Of a stretch of 64,000 bases of DNA, positions 1 to 10,417 are shown piece by piece; positions within the stretch are counted from its first letter, which is position 1, and each line of letters opens with the position of its first letter. A program made the position numbers and the translations under genes. Location: the NCBI GenBank assembly GCA_002786065.1, contig NHNY01000003.1, forward strand, positions 1,116,001 to 1,180,000, written 5' to 3'. A model generated the notes under the pieces. The model was not told the origin of the DNA. It ran no database searches and saw only the letters and a program-made list of their open reading frames with translations. The stretch is from Microcyclospora pomicola (taxonomy: Eukaryota; Ascomycota; Dothideomycetes; Capnodiales).

Positions 1-1
1 C

Positions 2-1180
2 CCTCAAGTAGCTCTATCGCATGAGCACGGTCGGAATCTCAACAATGCGGACCAGGTCCATTTCAGCGAGCGGTACGAGAAACATCTTAACGACAATCTG
101 GCAAACTATGGAGTTCCTGTCGCTCACGAAGGGTTGAGTGGTGACCTCAACGTTACGACCAGCACCGCGAGAAAGGGACGAAGGTTTTGCTGTTGTATTG
201 CTGTCTGGGTCATCCTGGTTATCGTAGTAGCATCTGTCGGAGGTGCCTTTCTGTCGTTGGGGGCACAGAAGCGAAGCGCGTATTGCTCGGATAGCGTGAC
301 TAGCGTGTATGCCACAGATGCGGCGACCACAACATCCATCGAGCCGTACATCGCCAGCACCGTGGTGCTTTTTACTTCCTCGACCCGCGCGGTCAGGACG
401 TCGGATGGCGAACCGGACGATCAGGCCACAATTGCAAGTACGACTGCGTCACTGCCTTCACAGCCATCCTGGTCATCTTTGCCACAATCCACCGTATTGG
501 TCCCAGATACCACGACCACAGAAAGTTTGATCGAAGCGCAAACTCCATTCGTATCCTCTGCTATCGGTAGCCACGCATCGAGTACTACGAGTATGATGAC
601 TGTCATTGATGGTACATCAATTCACAGAACATCTGTATATGTCACGATGACCTCCAGCTCCACAACTACGGTGCCACCGAGTCCACCATCAATTGACGAT
701 TCCGGCGCCTCGACTGGTACCGATAGTCCAGCCCCATCAGTCTCTGCCTCGTCGCTGGTAGAATCAACGGCTATAAGTCAATTCTCAAGCACTTCTCGCA
801 CCAGCGATGAGACCAGCATTCCACCCCCGACTGCCGCTAGTGGACTCGTAGGCTTCTGCGGCACCCGAGGCATGGCTTGTACTGGAAAAATCAAGCGAAA
901 GCCTGACGCGATACCAGATGAGCCCGCTGCCCTCGCAATCTTGGAGGATGCTCTTGCAACCTTTCCCAGTACACCCACGACATTGATCACGAAAACGCGT
1001 GCTCACCCTATTGCTGCTTCGTCCTCGAGTCCAACGTCTCATGATGACTTGGCAGCCACAACAACAGTACAAGACCCAGCTGCTGAAACCTATACACGCC
1101 ATGCGATCGTTGGGGCTTGTGGCGCCGGGGGTATGGCTTGCATGAAAAAAAGACAACCTCGTCTTGCCGAAGTTCAATGA
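2..1180 (+). CDS. Partial membrane-anchored Ser/Thr-rich protein with two CxxxGMAC motifs
   Basis: The reading frame is already open at the window edge, so the 5' end is missing and 392 residues are visible. About 60 polar residues ending in a basic cluster (ARKGRR) precede a single hydrophobic segment at roughly residues 62-86, followed by a dibasic AQKR. This suggests a type II topology with the long C-terminal part outside. That part (about 90-280) is Ser/Thr-rich and probably O-glycosylated. Two copies of an 11-residue motif, VG[FA]CG[TA][RG]GMAC, lie at about residues 283-293 and 370-380. Each is followed within 2-4 residues by a basic run ending in KR, a Kex2-type site. The C-x3-G-x2-C spacing equals that of ascomycete alpha-factor-like pheromones (WCxxxGxxC), but Trp is absent and the architecture is not that of a known precursor. 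I do not recognise the family. Confidence 0.75.
   Translation, partial: PQVALSHEHGRNLNNADQVHFSERYEKHLNDNLANYGVPVAHEGLSGDLNVTTSTARKGRRFCCCIAVWVILVIVVASVGGAFLSLGAQKRSAYCSDSVTSVYATDAATTTSIEPYIASTVVLFTSSTRAVRTSDGEPDDQATIASTTASLPSQPSWSSLPQSTVLVPDTTTTESLIEAQTPFVSSAIGSHASSTTSMMTVIDGTSIHRTSVYVTMTSSSTTTVPPSPPSIDDSGASTGTDSPAPSVSASSLVESTAISQFSSTSRTSDETSIPPPTAASGLVGFCGTRGMACTGKIKRKPDAIPDEPAALAILEDALATFPSTPTTLITKTRAHPIAASSSSPTSHDDLAATTTVQDPAAETYTRHAIVGACGAGGMACMKKRQPRLAEVQ
848..880 (+). repeat. Cys-bracketed peptide repeat, copy 1
   Basis: Encodes VGFCGTRGMAC inside the preceding gene, followed by TGKIKR. It matches copy 2 in 8 of 11 residues, and both end in a dibasic site. Confidence 0.8.
1109..1141 (+). 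repeat. Cys-bracketed peptide repeat, copy 2
   Basis: Encodes VGACGAGGMAC followed by MKKR, eight residues before the stop of the gene. The two Cys, the central Gly and the GMAC ending are shared with copy 1. Confidence 0.8.
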
Positions 1181-1532
1181 GCTAGAGTCAAGCTGATAGT
1201 GGCTGCCTGATTGTAGATCATTGGGGGATTAGTTCATAGATTAAGTTAGGCTTAATATGTGACAAAGTCTTTGCAATTGCATCTTTGTGTCATGAAGTGT
1301 TTACACCTGACTGCTATCTGCCATCTTTCGTGAGTTGATAGCTTTGTTTTGGTATGCGCTGTGTGTAATGTGAAGTGGAGTTCCTATTCACATGTGTAGA
1401 CCAGTGGAGCAGACATTTGAAGTTGGCTTCCACGACCCGCATTTCCCGTAGAGTGTCAGTGCCACCACAAGCCCGTTGACAACCATCAATACACAGCATT
1501 GTCGCAGCCAATATCTCGAATTATCGTATACA
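1181..1532. other. Intergenic, no gene seen
   Basis: About 350 bases between two genes on the same strand. It probably holds the 3' UTR of the first and the promoter of the second. I see no ORF with coding character. Confidence 0.6.
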
Positions 1533-2717
1533 ATGCTACCGCCAGTGGATCCGGCCATATTGTCGGCGAACCCGCAATTTGAAGCCCTGTATACCGACCT
1601 TTGCACCAAAAGAATAGACGGCGATGGCACTTCGCGGTTGGATGCCAAGGCCGTCAAGGAAAGAGATGCGATCTCGGAGGTGAGTCTACACCTCTGATCT
1701 CTGATTCTGATGCTTCGTACTTCTGAGTATCGTGCAAATGCTGGAGAAGATGAGACATTTGTATTTGTGGAACACCAGCGTGACGGGATGGTGAACGAGT
1801 AACGAGCGCTAACTTTTCGGACTCGGACAGGAGCTTCGGAAAGCAAGGATCGAGAGCGCCAGAAGAGACATCGTGAAGAACTCTCTTCAAGATATGGCTT
1901 ATGGGAGTCAAGAACTGCCTGACGAGGTGAGAGCCGAATCATAATGTCACGTGATGCTAGTCGGATCTATTAACCATGGTATAGATCAGGGAGCTGGCCG
2001 CAGTGGTGGCAGCCGCACAGGGTGGCGAGATCGCCGATGAGGATGCGGATATCTTGGAGGAGGTCATCGAGAGGTACAAGGTATGAGGTCGAGGAAAGTC
2101 ATCATATGCGTGACGCTGACATCGACACGAAGGAGAAAATTATCCCGATCGCGAGCGAGCTTTCCAAGCGCTTCACTCAGGATAGAGAGATGCTCTGTGG
2201 TCTGGCGATATCGTCATCAGCCGAGGAGAGAGAAGACATAATCACGACCATCACAACATTGCAGTCGGAGATATCCGATGCGCAAGAACAAATCACCACT
2301 TCGCGCCTGACACTGGCAGGATCCATGACGGCCATACATGCGCTGTCGCGCCAGATCCTTGAGACCTGCATACGGCTTCTTGAGCAGACAATCCACGGCT
2401 CTATGACACGTCACTGCAAAGCCCGGGCCGAGTATCTTACTACGGTGGCGGAAGGCATGGCCAAGAAGCTTGCGGTGCAACATCAGCAACTACTACAGCA
2501 GGCATATTCGCCGGACATGACAGAGGTGTTGAAGGTGAAAGCAGCGGAGATGGAGAAGGAGTACATGAGTCTCAAGCGGCAGACCAGAGAGGCCGAGGAG
2601 GAACTGGAGAGTTATGGTCAGATGGGAGGGATCGAAGCATTGGCAGAAGAGTATGCGCAGATCTTGGCTGATGTGGAAAGAACCAAGAACGAGATCGCGA
2701 GGTTGGAGAGTCCGTGA
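1533..2717 (+). CDS. Coiled-coil protein, possible augmin subunit (HAUS4-like)
   Basis: Four exons by splice signals: 1533-1679, 1831-1926, 1985-2080 and 2133-2717. All junctions are in phase 0 and give about 307 residues. The first intron starts GTGAGT and the last has a GCTGAC branch site. The protein is mostly helical and charged with no membrane segment. The C-terminal third has a long coiled coil with the pattern Y-SPDMTEVL, LESYGQMGG, then EEYAQILADVERTKNEI. This resembles the C-terminal part of HAUS4, a subunit of the augmin complex that recruits gamma-tubulin to spindle microtubules. The HAUS4 assignment rests on remembered motif spacing only. A generic coiled-coil protein is the alternative. 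The gene structure is more certain than the name. Confidence 0.6.
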
Positions 2718-3398
2718 AGATTGGTAGGCTGACGCTTATTTCCATGAAGCGAAGGACAAGAGACCAGTTACACAGCCCGAACTGAGCAAAATCGGAACCT
2801 TTTTGGACACTGCATCTGTCGATGGAATTGGTAGTAGATGAAAAGGCCAGCAGCTTCTCCAACGTCGAGTCCTTTGGAAGCATTTACCATTGCGACAGGA
2901 GAACAAGGCCAGCGACAGACTCTGCATCCTTGAGTCTGATCAACATCAAGCAGGCTTCAAGCCTGGCCGTCGAGCCTGATGTTGGGAAAGTCGTCTCTAC
3001 ATGTCATTTCAGACAAGTTCACTGTGCACACGGTGCAGAGCAACGTTCACATGCACCACGTGTGCATACCCTATCGAGCTGAACATTGTTTTGACTGCTT
3101 TGAGGAATAGGCATATGCTCGGATCTTGAACATCGTTTCTATGAGATGCAACGATGTCTGGGCTGTCAGCACTTGAAGAGGAAGTGCTGGGCTACGACCG
3201 TAACGAGGTCTGGGTGTCTTGACTCCCGAGTGCCGCTGTCGCAGCTCAATTCACGAATAAACATCGCGCGGCAGTAGCGTAATTAGCCTCAACTTAGTGA
3301 GATGGGATCATCCGTTGGTCCAACGTCTAACTTAGCCACATGGCACTCTATTCCCTTCTCCTCTCTGCCCACAGGAGCCAACAAAGAACAACCACGAA
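2718..3398. other. Intergenic, no gene seen
   Basis: Roughly 680 bases downstream of the coiled-coil gene. The open stretches are short and lack recognisable protein character. Confidence 0.5.
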
Positions 3399-3799
3399 AT
3401 GGAAGATCGAGCCAATGGACATGGCCATCGAGCTTCCAGTTTGTGACGTATCGAAAGCGCAAGTAAAGCGCGCTTCAGGCGCTTGGTATGGTATTGCAAT
3501 CTGAATCTCTACAAGAGACTCGATGGGCACAGCTCTCATTTCTTCTGACTTTCGGAACACACAAGCCGAAGTCCAAGCGCTCTGCCGCCTCCAACACGCG
3601 GTCCTCCACCTCGCCCTATTCATACACTCGACAGGTCTTGTTCTGGTTAGACTCTGATGCTTTTGGTGTCAGACTTCGACCACACCAATCGCCGTCTGTT
3701 CTGGGAGATATCACGAATCCTTCGAGCTCTCAAGGTGAACTTTGACGATGCAGATCGAAACGGTCGTCTTCACGTAGGCCTGGACAAGCACAACAGGTA
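3399..3799 (+). CDS. Possible small three-exon gene, unknown
   Basis: A tentative model: exon 1 from ATG 3399 to 3438 (donor GTTTGT), a middle exon encoding QAEVQALCRLQHAVLHLALF, and a last exon encoding FDHTNRRLFWEISRILRALK with its stop near 3799. The last two pieces look like a helical soluble protein of about 90 residues and have coding-like composition. The second intron would be only about 38 bases, which is unusually short. The acceptor of the first intron is ambiguous. The stretch could instead be a decayed gene or the leader of the cell-wall protein gene downstream. No family recognised. Confidence 0.3.
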
Positions 3800-4032
3800 G
3801 GTTTGCGTGGTTGGTAGTCTTGTTGGAGATCTCTTCCCTCGTTCTCTCCTCCTTCCTACCGTCTCTTGTTGCGACCTGGTGTTCTTGCGCGCGTTTGCGT
3901 GCTTCGTTCTCTCCCGGATGTGCCTGTCTGCTCACCAACATTCTTTTCTGATATTCCATTGATACTTTGTGGTCGTTTGCGACCACGTCCAGTCATTCTC
4001 AACAGCAGGTGCCTGGCGGAGCTTCAAGCATC

Positions 4033-6648
4033 ATGTTTTCCTACAGATTTTCCGCGATATCTTTCTTATTACTATCTGCATCCGCAAATGCCGGACTACT
4101 GGACGCCGCGGATACTCTTCTAGGGACGACCACGACAAGCACATACGCCGCTGTCTCTACGACCTCATCATCTTCTAATAAAGTGGTCTCGAGTTCTGCC
4201 ACCATTGCCAGCTCATCACAAAATGCTCTCGCAGATGCTTTGTCATCTGCCGGTGCGCTTGTGAGCACTGCGGTGTCAGACGTCGCTTCGGTGGTTGACA
4301 CCGTGACCAGCATCGCTGGAGACTTGCTTGACCCGGGTTCATCGCAGACTAGCAGTGTTGTTGCGACGACATCGCGCAGCAGCTCCGTGGCGTCGTCGTC
4401 AGCTCATGTGGCCTCATCATCCAGTCCGCTCGTGTCAATACTGCCGTCCACGACCGCCCGCCCCTCGACTTCGAGCGTCCCAGCCGTGATCGCTCCATCT
4501 TCGTCGTCTGCACAACAAGCACCATCATCGCTCGCAGCATCTTCCTCGATCTCAGTGGCACCGGTATCGTCTTCTGCAGCTGCTTCTTCGACCAGTGAAG
4601 GCCTGCTAGCTGGCGCTGTGAGTGCGGTGGAAAGCGTTGTTAGCTCTGCTGTACAAGTCGTAAGCAGTATCCTCGCACCGCAAACATCATCTTCTACAAG
4701 GACGACTTCATTGGCAGCGTCGGCTCCCACATCCTCGGCAAGGCCTACAACTTCTCAAGCAGCGCCCACCGTCGGAAAGTCGACCTCACAAACGCATGCA
4801 ATTACCACGGCATCAACGGACGGCGGGCTTCTTGGTGCTGCTGGAAGCGTGCCGAGCGAGGCGACGAGTGTCGCAGGAGGCTTGGTCAGCAGCGCAGTTC
4901 AGATCGCAAGCTCCGCAGTCGCCGTCGTCGATAGCGTAATTGCTCCAACCACCAGCGCTGTACCTGTGGTCACATCAGCTTCCACCCCTGCATCCACGCC
5001 AACGAAAACAAGCTCCGACGACGGTCTACTTGGTGATGCCACAAGCATTGTCGGTGGTGTGGTCAGTAGTGTTGACCAAGCAGTAAGCAGCGTAGTCCAA
5101 GTCGCCAACAGTGTTGTGTCTGCTGTTTTGAGCAGCGCTGCTCCAATCGTCAACAGTGTCACGCCCGTTGTGACAACTAGTGTCGCCGCTGTTACGACCT
5201 CGCCATCAGCACCCGCACCCTCACCGACGAATACGAGTACTGGCGATGGACTGCTCGGCGCAGCCACAAGCGTCGTTGGCGGCGTGGTTAGCAGTGCGGA
5301 CCAGATCGTGAGCAGTGTTGTGCAGATTGCGAGCAGTGTCGTCCAAGTTGCGACTAGTGCTGTTCCTGTCATCGAGAGCAGTGCTGCTCCTGTCCCGACT
5401 TCGAACTCAGTAGCTGCGCCATCTCCAACAACTGTCCCGACGACCAGCTCTGGACTACTTGATGGAGCCACAAGCATCATTGGCGGCGTGGCTAGCAGTG
5501 TGGAACAAGTGGCGAGCAGTGCTGTCCACGAGATATCGAGCGTAGTAGGAAGCGTGGTCAGCGCGGCGACCAGCGCAATTGGTGTCTTGACCTCAGCCAG
5601 TGTCCCGGTCCCTACTTCTGTCGTTTCTGTGCCGCAGCCGATAACGACGGTATCATCACAACAACCCGGCACGACGAATCAGCCTGCACCAATCTCCCAG
5701 ATATCTCAAAAAGCATCGACTTCTGTTGTGCCAGTTTCTCAGCCATCCCAGACAGCTTCCGTTCCTACGGCGCCCGTGTCCAATGCGCCAGCTACATCAG
5801 CGACCCAAGAGTCCATCGCAAGCACTCCTGCGACGTCCGTGCCTACTGAACAACAGTCTGCCGTATCAGCGACGACCGCGCCTGTTTCTTCGACGCTTGC
5901 ACCAATCGAGACCAGCACGACCTCGAATGCAGCACCTTTCACTTCAGCATCTGTGTCTGCTCCCAATGTGGAAAGCACACACACAGCTCAAAGCAGCATT
6001 CTTCTACCGTCGCCCGTGACTGCAACTTCAGAAACGGCGCTGTCGTTGCCTACTGCGACACAAAGTTCCGCTCCGATCGTTCAGTCCTCCAGTCCGCTCC
6101 AGACTTCGTCCATCCCATCATCTGCTCCCATCCTTTCGGCGACAGCCTCCTCAGGCCCCAGCTCTTCAGCAGTCTTAATCCCAACCATCAGCTTTTCCGC
6201 GGAGCATACAGGTTCATCTGTCACCGCACCGCCATTCACGGCTCCTAGCCAGTTCACGTTCGTACCAGTTTCCTCTCGCACAGCCTTTTCCGCGCCTCTT
6301 CCATCCGACAGCTCAGCATGGACCCATATTACGCCATCTGGCACCATGAAGTGGGCTCTCACAGCATCTCCAGATGCCTCCATGACCTCCGACTCAGCTC
6401 TTACTGGTTCCCCGACCACCGCTTCATCAGTTGTCGTCGTCGACGGCCACACCTACTCGGTCCACCCAGTCACGATGAACGCTGCCTCCACAAGCAGTGC
6501 GCCTGCCTCTTCATCCACGGACTCATCCGATAATTCCGGTGATGACTCGTCGCCATTCTCTACCCAGGAGGGCGCCGCCAGCCTGACAGGCTGCAACTAC
6601 GTCTTTGGCGGCCTAGCAGTCGCAATGGGTGTCATCGCCGTTATGTAG
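4033..6648 (+). CDS. Secreted Ser/Thr-rich cell-wall protein with internal repeats, probably GPI-anchored
   Basis: An uninterrupted 871-residue protein. I start it at ATG 4033 because this gives a clean signal peptide ending SASANA at about residue 20. The frame is open further upstream, but only through non-ATG codons. The body is dominated by Ser, Thr, Ala, Val and Pro. Five imperfect repeats of 66-75 residues begin near residues 190, 265, 331, 406 and 474. Each opens with GLL(G/D)(A/G)A and a Val/Ser amphipathic stretch (VVGGVVSSADQIVSSVVQIA-like), then a Pro/Thr/Ser spacer. A shorter related unit follows the signal peptide. The C-terminus is a short hydrophobic segment after a Gly/Asn-containing site, as in GPI-anchored wall proteins. 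Role is probably wall structure or adhesion. No enzymatic domain is seen. Confidence 0.85.
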   Translation: MFSYRFSAISFLLLSASANAGLLDAADTLLGTTTTSTYAAVSTTSSSSNKVVSSSATIASSSQNALADALSSAGALVSTAVSDVASVVDTVTSIAGDLLDPGSSQTSSVVATTSRSSSVASSSAHVASSSSPLVSILPSTTARPSTSSVPAVIAPSSSSAQQAPSSLAASSSISVAPVSSSAAASSTSEGLLAGAVSAVESVVSSAVQVVSSILAPQTSSSTRTTSLAASAPTSSARPTTSQAAPTVGKSTSQTHAITTASTDGGLLGAAGSVPSEATSVAGGLVSSAVQIASSAVAVVDSVIAPTTSAVPVVTSASTPASTPTKTSSDDGLLGDATSIVGGVVSSVDQAVSSVVQVANSVVSAVLSSAAPIVNSVTPVVTTSVAAVTTSPSAPAPSPTNTSTGDGLLGAATSVVGGVVSSADQIVSSVVQIASSVVQVATSAVPVIESSAAPVPTSNSVAAPSPTTVPTTSSGLLDGATSIIGGVASSVEQVASSAVHEISSVVGSVVSAATSAIGVLTSASVPVPTSVVSVPQPITTVSSQQPGTTNQPAPISQISQKASTSVVPVSQPSQTASVPTAPVSNAPATSATQESIASTPATSVPTEQQSAVSATTAPVSSTLAPIETSTTSNAAPFTSASVSAPNVESTHTAQSSILLPSPVTATSETALSLPTATQSSAPIVQSSSPLQTSSIPSSAPILSATASSGPSSSAVLIPTISFSAEHTGSSVTAPPFTAPSQFTFVPVSSRTAFSAPLPSDSSAWTHITPSGTMKWALTASPDASMTSDSALTGSPTTASSVVVVDGHTYSVHPVTMNAASTSSAPASSSTDSSDNSGDDSSPFSTQEGAASLTGCNYVFGGLAVAMGVIAVM
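4600..5640 (+). repeat. Five tandem coding repeats of about 200-225 bases
   Basis: Units begin near 4600, 4825, 5023, 5248 and 5452. They encode the GLLxxA...VVSSxxQxxSSVVQ segments of the wall protein. The third and fourth units are the most alike, which suggests the most recent duplication. Confidence 0.75.
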
Positions 6649-7839
6649 AGGCTGCGAGACGATATATCCGGCTGTTGTTACGACCCCCCTGATGGACTGC
6701 CGGATTGATGCTCATAGCGCCATGCCAACAGGGCGGCGGAAAGAAGCAAAATGCAGAAAGCATCGGAAAACGGTTATGGCTTCTGTTTCCACAAAGCGCG
6801 GCGTTCAGTTCGGTTTATACTTTGGCTGTGTTGACACCTTTTAATGCATTTCTGATCACTGGTTATTGCTTTCGTCGTTGTGATCGACCACCACACTACA
6901 CTATTACTAGAAACTACGGGAAACCATGGAGCCATGTCAACGTTCTTGACGTGGCAGGGATGAACGGAATCAGGAGGCTACATGAACAACTATCGACCAT
7001 GTGTCGAAGGCATGTCGATATATAGAGAATACATTAATAAATCTACATTCTATCTCCGGAGACTAGCTTCGCGAGCCATAGCATATGCCTTTCATACGCA
7101 AGCTTCGTGATGATGTCGAGGCGTAATGGTAGGTAGGTAGCTCTCGTCTGATTGCCGCGATCAGTCGCACCCATGCCAGGCTGGGGAACAGCTCGGTGCA
7201 CTTCTCTTCACTGCACGACTCAGATATCCATGATTTAACCTAGCCGACACCATCATGTTCAAGCCACCTCTATTGATCATCACGTACAGTTTCAAACGCG
7301 TAGTTCCACGCGCTCCCCGTGATCGTTCGCTTTACCACGTGGTTGTGGTGACGTTCTGTCCCATGAACTTCTCTTCCAGCCCCCGTTGACATATTGCAGG
7401 GGTGGGTGCCGGCACGGGCGTGTTCTTCGCCATGCTGGCGGTTTCCAGAAAGGTCGAAACCCCCCTCTCGGACGTGCGATATACCTGCACACGAAGTTCC
7501 TCTGTGTGCACTATAACTGGCTCTTTCTGTCAGAAAACATGGTAGCTCGAAGGACTCCTCAAATTGATGAGGCTAATGTCCTCAGATGGGACTCCAGCTC
7601 AAGAAGTAGCCGTATTGTTGCAGGTCCTCTCAACGCTCAGTATACCTCTCAAACACAGCTGTTTGTTCTCAGGGTTCTGGCATAGAGCACCATGTCAGGA
7701 TGCCATTCAAGCCCTGGAAAGCCCAACAGCAAGCTCCAATCGACGTGATGTGCAAGCCCTCGACCATTTCAAGTGCGCGATCCCCATCGCAAACAGCAAT
7801 ACTCTTTTCCCGCCTCTCGCAGCATCTCGTCCCATCCCA
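6649..7839. other. Convergent intergenic region
   Basis: About 1.2 kb between the 3' ends of the wall-protein gene and sus1. A short GGTA microsatellite lies at about 7127-7140. I see no convincing coding region. Confidence 0.5.
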
Positions 7840-8229
7840 TCACTTCTTAAACTCCACAATCTCCCTCAACTCCCTCTTCACCACCTCGGCGCCATCATCC
7901 TTCGCCGCCTGCGGGATGCTCAGATCCGGCACGCCATTCCCACCGCCCCCGCCCGTCTTGATCGCCTGCATGACCTTCTTCATCGCGTCGTCAAAGGTAT
8001 GCGCCTCGCCGCTGCGGAAGAGCCGGTCGACGTATTCGCGCAGACTCTGCAGCCAGCCGGCTTCGTCGAGGCGCTGCTGCAGCGTGTCCTGGATGCGCTT
8101 GACGCCGCCGTTGCCGACGAGCAGCAGCGTGATGTTGTTCTGCAGCCCGAGGTCGCTGGCGGTGGAGTCGGTGGTGATGCTCACTTTTTGGCTGCTGCTG
8201 GTGTTGTTGTTGCTGCTTTTGTTGGACAT
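7840..8229 (-). CDS. sus1: Sus1/ENY2, SAGA and TREX-2 subunit
   Basis: A single-exon gene for 129 residues. Residues about 35-125 match the e(y)2/Sus1 family: a helix with QDTLQQRLDEAGWLQSLREY, a helix containing TFDDAMKKVMQAI, and a last helix DGAEVVKRELREIVEF. The EAGW followed by a charged helix is typical of the family. Sus1 belongs to the SAGA histone H2B deubiquitinase module and to the TREX-2 mRNA export complex at the nuclear pore. It is slightly longer than yeast Sus1 because of a Ser/Asn-rich N-terminus and a Gly-rich loop. Yeast SUS1 has introns, but none is needed here. Confidence 0.85.
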   Translation of the reverse strand: MSNKSSNNNTSSSQKVSITTDSTASDLGLQNNITLLLVGNGGVKRIQDTLQQRLDEAGWLQSLREYVDRLFRSGEAHTFDDAMKKVMQAIKTGGGGGNGVPDLSIPQAAKDDGAEVVKRELREIVEFKK

Positions 8230-8676
8230 GGTGGGTGCTGGGAGGCGGGAACGCGGTGGATGGGTTGTATGTGCTAGTGGAAGTTCTCTGGTGTCGTTGT
8301 GTGTGGAGAGATATCTTGTACTAGCGACTGTGGTTAGGTGGAGTGGAGTGAGGCGCGATTCGCATGTGAAAGTCTGCGTCTAGTAATGTCGTAGCACAAT
8401 TTTGGTATGCTCTTCTTTCGTCGAGTTGCAAACAACAAGTCAAGAAGATTACTTTCTAGACATGAGCATAAAGCAAAGATATTTGCTATTGATATGACAT
8501 GAGTTGGGGGTCCCAATCAGTCTAGTATGTGTCGAAGTCTACTACTTGCAACATATTTAAAGGCTTCCCAGCGCGGCTATGATGGAAGCTTGATGTAGGT
8601 GCCCGAGATCGAGGTTTCAAGTAGGGGAAAAGTTCTTCTATGTTCCACACATGTATGATCTATCAGTCTAGTCTGT
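8230..8676. other. sus1 upstream region
   Basis: About 450 bases between the sus1 start and the 3' end of the MFS transporter on the same strand. Presumed sus1 promoter. No distinct element recognised. Confidence 0.5.
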
Positions 8677-10417
8677 TCATTTCCATGACAAAGCTTTGCC
8701 GGTCCGATCGCGAGCATTTGCAGGTCTTGCATACCGACCCGCAAACGCACTTCGTTTCCTGATCGCAGGCCCGTAGTGGTAGAAGAGGAGGGGGAGAGGC
8801 AGTTGTAGCAGCGCAAGACAGCCCAAGAGGGTCATGGTCCAGTGTACACCAAGGCCATCGTACATCGGTCTGCTAACAAGATTGATGAAACCAGAAGCCA
8901 AGTACCGACAGCAAGTCACCGCCGCCAATGCGCTTCCTGCGTAGATGCCATATGTGTCGAGCAGATATTGGTAGCTAGAGCTTATTGTCAGCGTCTGTAT
9001 GACGGTCGTAGAATCTACTCATCTCGACTTACACTGTGACGTATATGCCTGCCCAGCTAAAACCCAGTAACACGACAGCTCCTTCGGCCGACCAGGGCGA
9101 AATGGATGTATAGTTAGTCCAGCCCAGCCAGAAGAGACTGATAGGGAATGCTGGAGCCGCAATAACGGCAGACCACAGACGGTATTCGGGGTCCGGTAGG
9201 TCTTTGCCTGGTGAAGCAGCCTTGATGATAAGGCTGGCGTCCTTCTCTCCTGCAATGGCCTGGTGCAGCCTACCGATCTTGCGCTTGTACAAGTAGTAGT
9301 AGACTGGTATACCACACATCCATAGCGTGCATCCCAGACCCAAAGAAGCGAAAGAAGTGCCTATAAGCCCACGAGAGAAGTTGTACGTGTCGCCGAAGAT
9401 GAAATTGAAGCCTTGGAGGAAGCCAAAGACAACGAGGTATTCAACAACTAGCCATCCACCTAGCAGCATAACGGTCGGTTCTCTCGTGATCATGTGGAAC
9501 GCTCGAAGAAAAGCTGTCTGCAGTCTTTTCTGCAGAGTGTCCTTGAGCTCGAGCTGGGCCTTGAAACGGTTGCTGCCAGTGAGGCTGCGCAAATGCTGCG
9601 CTCGCCAGGAGAGCAAGATCGGCGAAAAGGTCTCAGGCAGGAAGAAGAGGGTAAGGAAAAGCGTCGATCCGGAGAGCAGGACGGCGATCCATTCTGTCCA
9701 TCTCCAATCCACGCCCGTTTGCGTGATCCAGGCGCCAACAATTGGAGCGGCCGCGGTCCCCCAGAACGAAGCCAGCGCAATCACAGGCCATGCAATGGTA
9801 CGATAGACTGGCCCGTAGATGTCTGCGATCGATGCAGCATGGATCGCAAGTAAGATCGAACCGGAGAAGCCTGCAAAGAGTCTGAACACACATTGCGCTC
9901 CAAAGTTGGGTGCTAAAGCCGCGCCAACCAACCACGCAACATGGAAGATGCGCGAGACGACGTACACAGGATTGCGTCCTACAGTCTCTGCGATAGGCCC
10001 AGCTAACAGACTCCCTGCAGCAAGCCCAAAGGTGTAAAGGCTTGGGGAGAGGGCCTCGGCTTCCTCGCTAACGTGAAATGTCTGGGCAATCGTCGAGCCT
10101 GCCTGGGAATCCGCAGACGACGCCCAGTCCACGGCGAAAACATTGATCCAGAGAATCGCAAAAATCACAGCCCTTCGTTGCAATGTCCAGTTGCGTGGAT
10201 TGAGAGGATCGTCCGGGCCCTGCCAGCCGACTATGATGGTCTCATCTCTGACTTCATTTATCGCCCAGCCTTCCCTCGAGATGCTGACGTCCGAGCTGTT
10301 GCTGTTTGCGTTCTCGAAGACGCTCTTGGTCTCTGGTGTCGAGTTGTCAATTCTCCCGTTGTTCACCTGGCTTTCCACAGCGGCGCGGATCTTCCTGTAC
10401 TGGCGCAGTGACTGCAT
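8677..10417 (-). CDS. MFS transporter, DHA1 drug/polyamine type
   Basis: Two exons, 10417-9033 and 8974-8677, joined across a 58-base intron (donor GTAAGT) in phase 2, giving 560 residues. The N-terminal cytosolic region ends in DDPLNPRNW, a hallmark of fungal DHA1 proteins. Twelve membrane segments follow. The loop motifs AGPIAETVGRNPVY (motif A type) and RLFAGFSGS are visible. Exon 2 supplies the last two segments, including DTYGIYAGSALAA. Such proteins are proton antiporters of the plasma membrane that export drugs, polyamines or metabolites. The substrate cannot be told from sequence. Confidence 0.9.

Noticed and set aside
3967-4032. Upstream in-frame extension of the wall protein
   Set aside because: It would need a non-ATG start and would bury the signal peptide. 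ATG 4033 gives a clean secretion signal.
4899-5672. Long open frame on the minus strand inside the wall-protein gene (about 257 codons)
   Set aside because: It is the complement of a low-complexity Ser/Thr/Val repeat region, which rarely produces stops in antisense. It has no independent start context or protein character.
7123-7141. GGTA microsatellite as a possible telomere or transposon trace
   Set aside because: Too short, and similar GGTA-rich patches occur elsewhere in the intergenic DNA of this window.
7564-8383. Two overlapping plus-strand frames over sus1 (about 230 codons each)
   Set aside because: They lie antisense to a recognisable Sus1 protein and show no family features.
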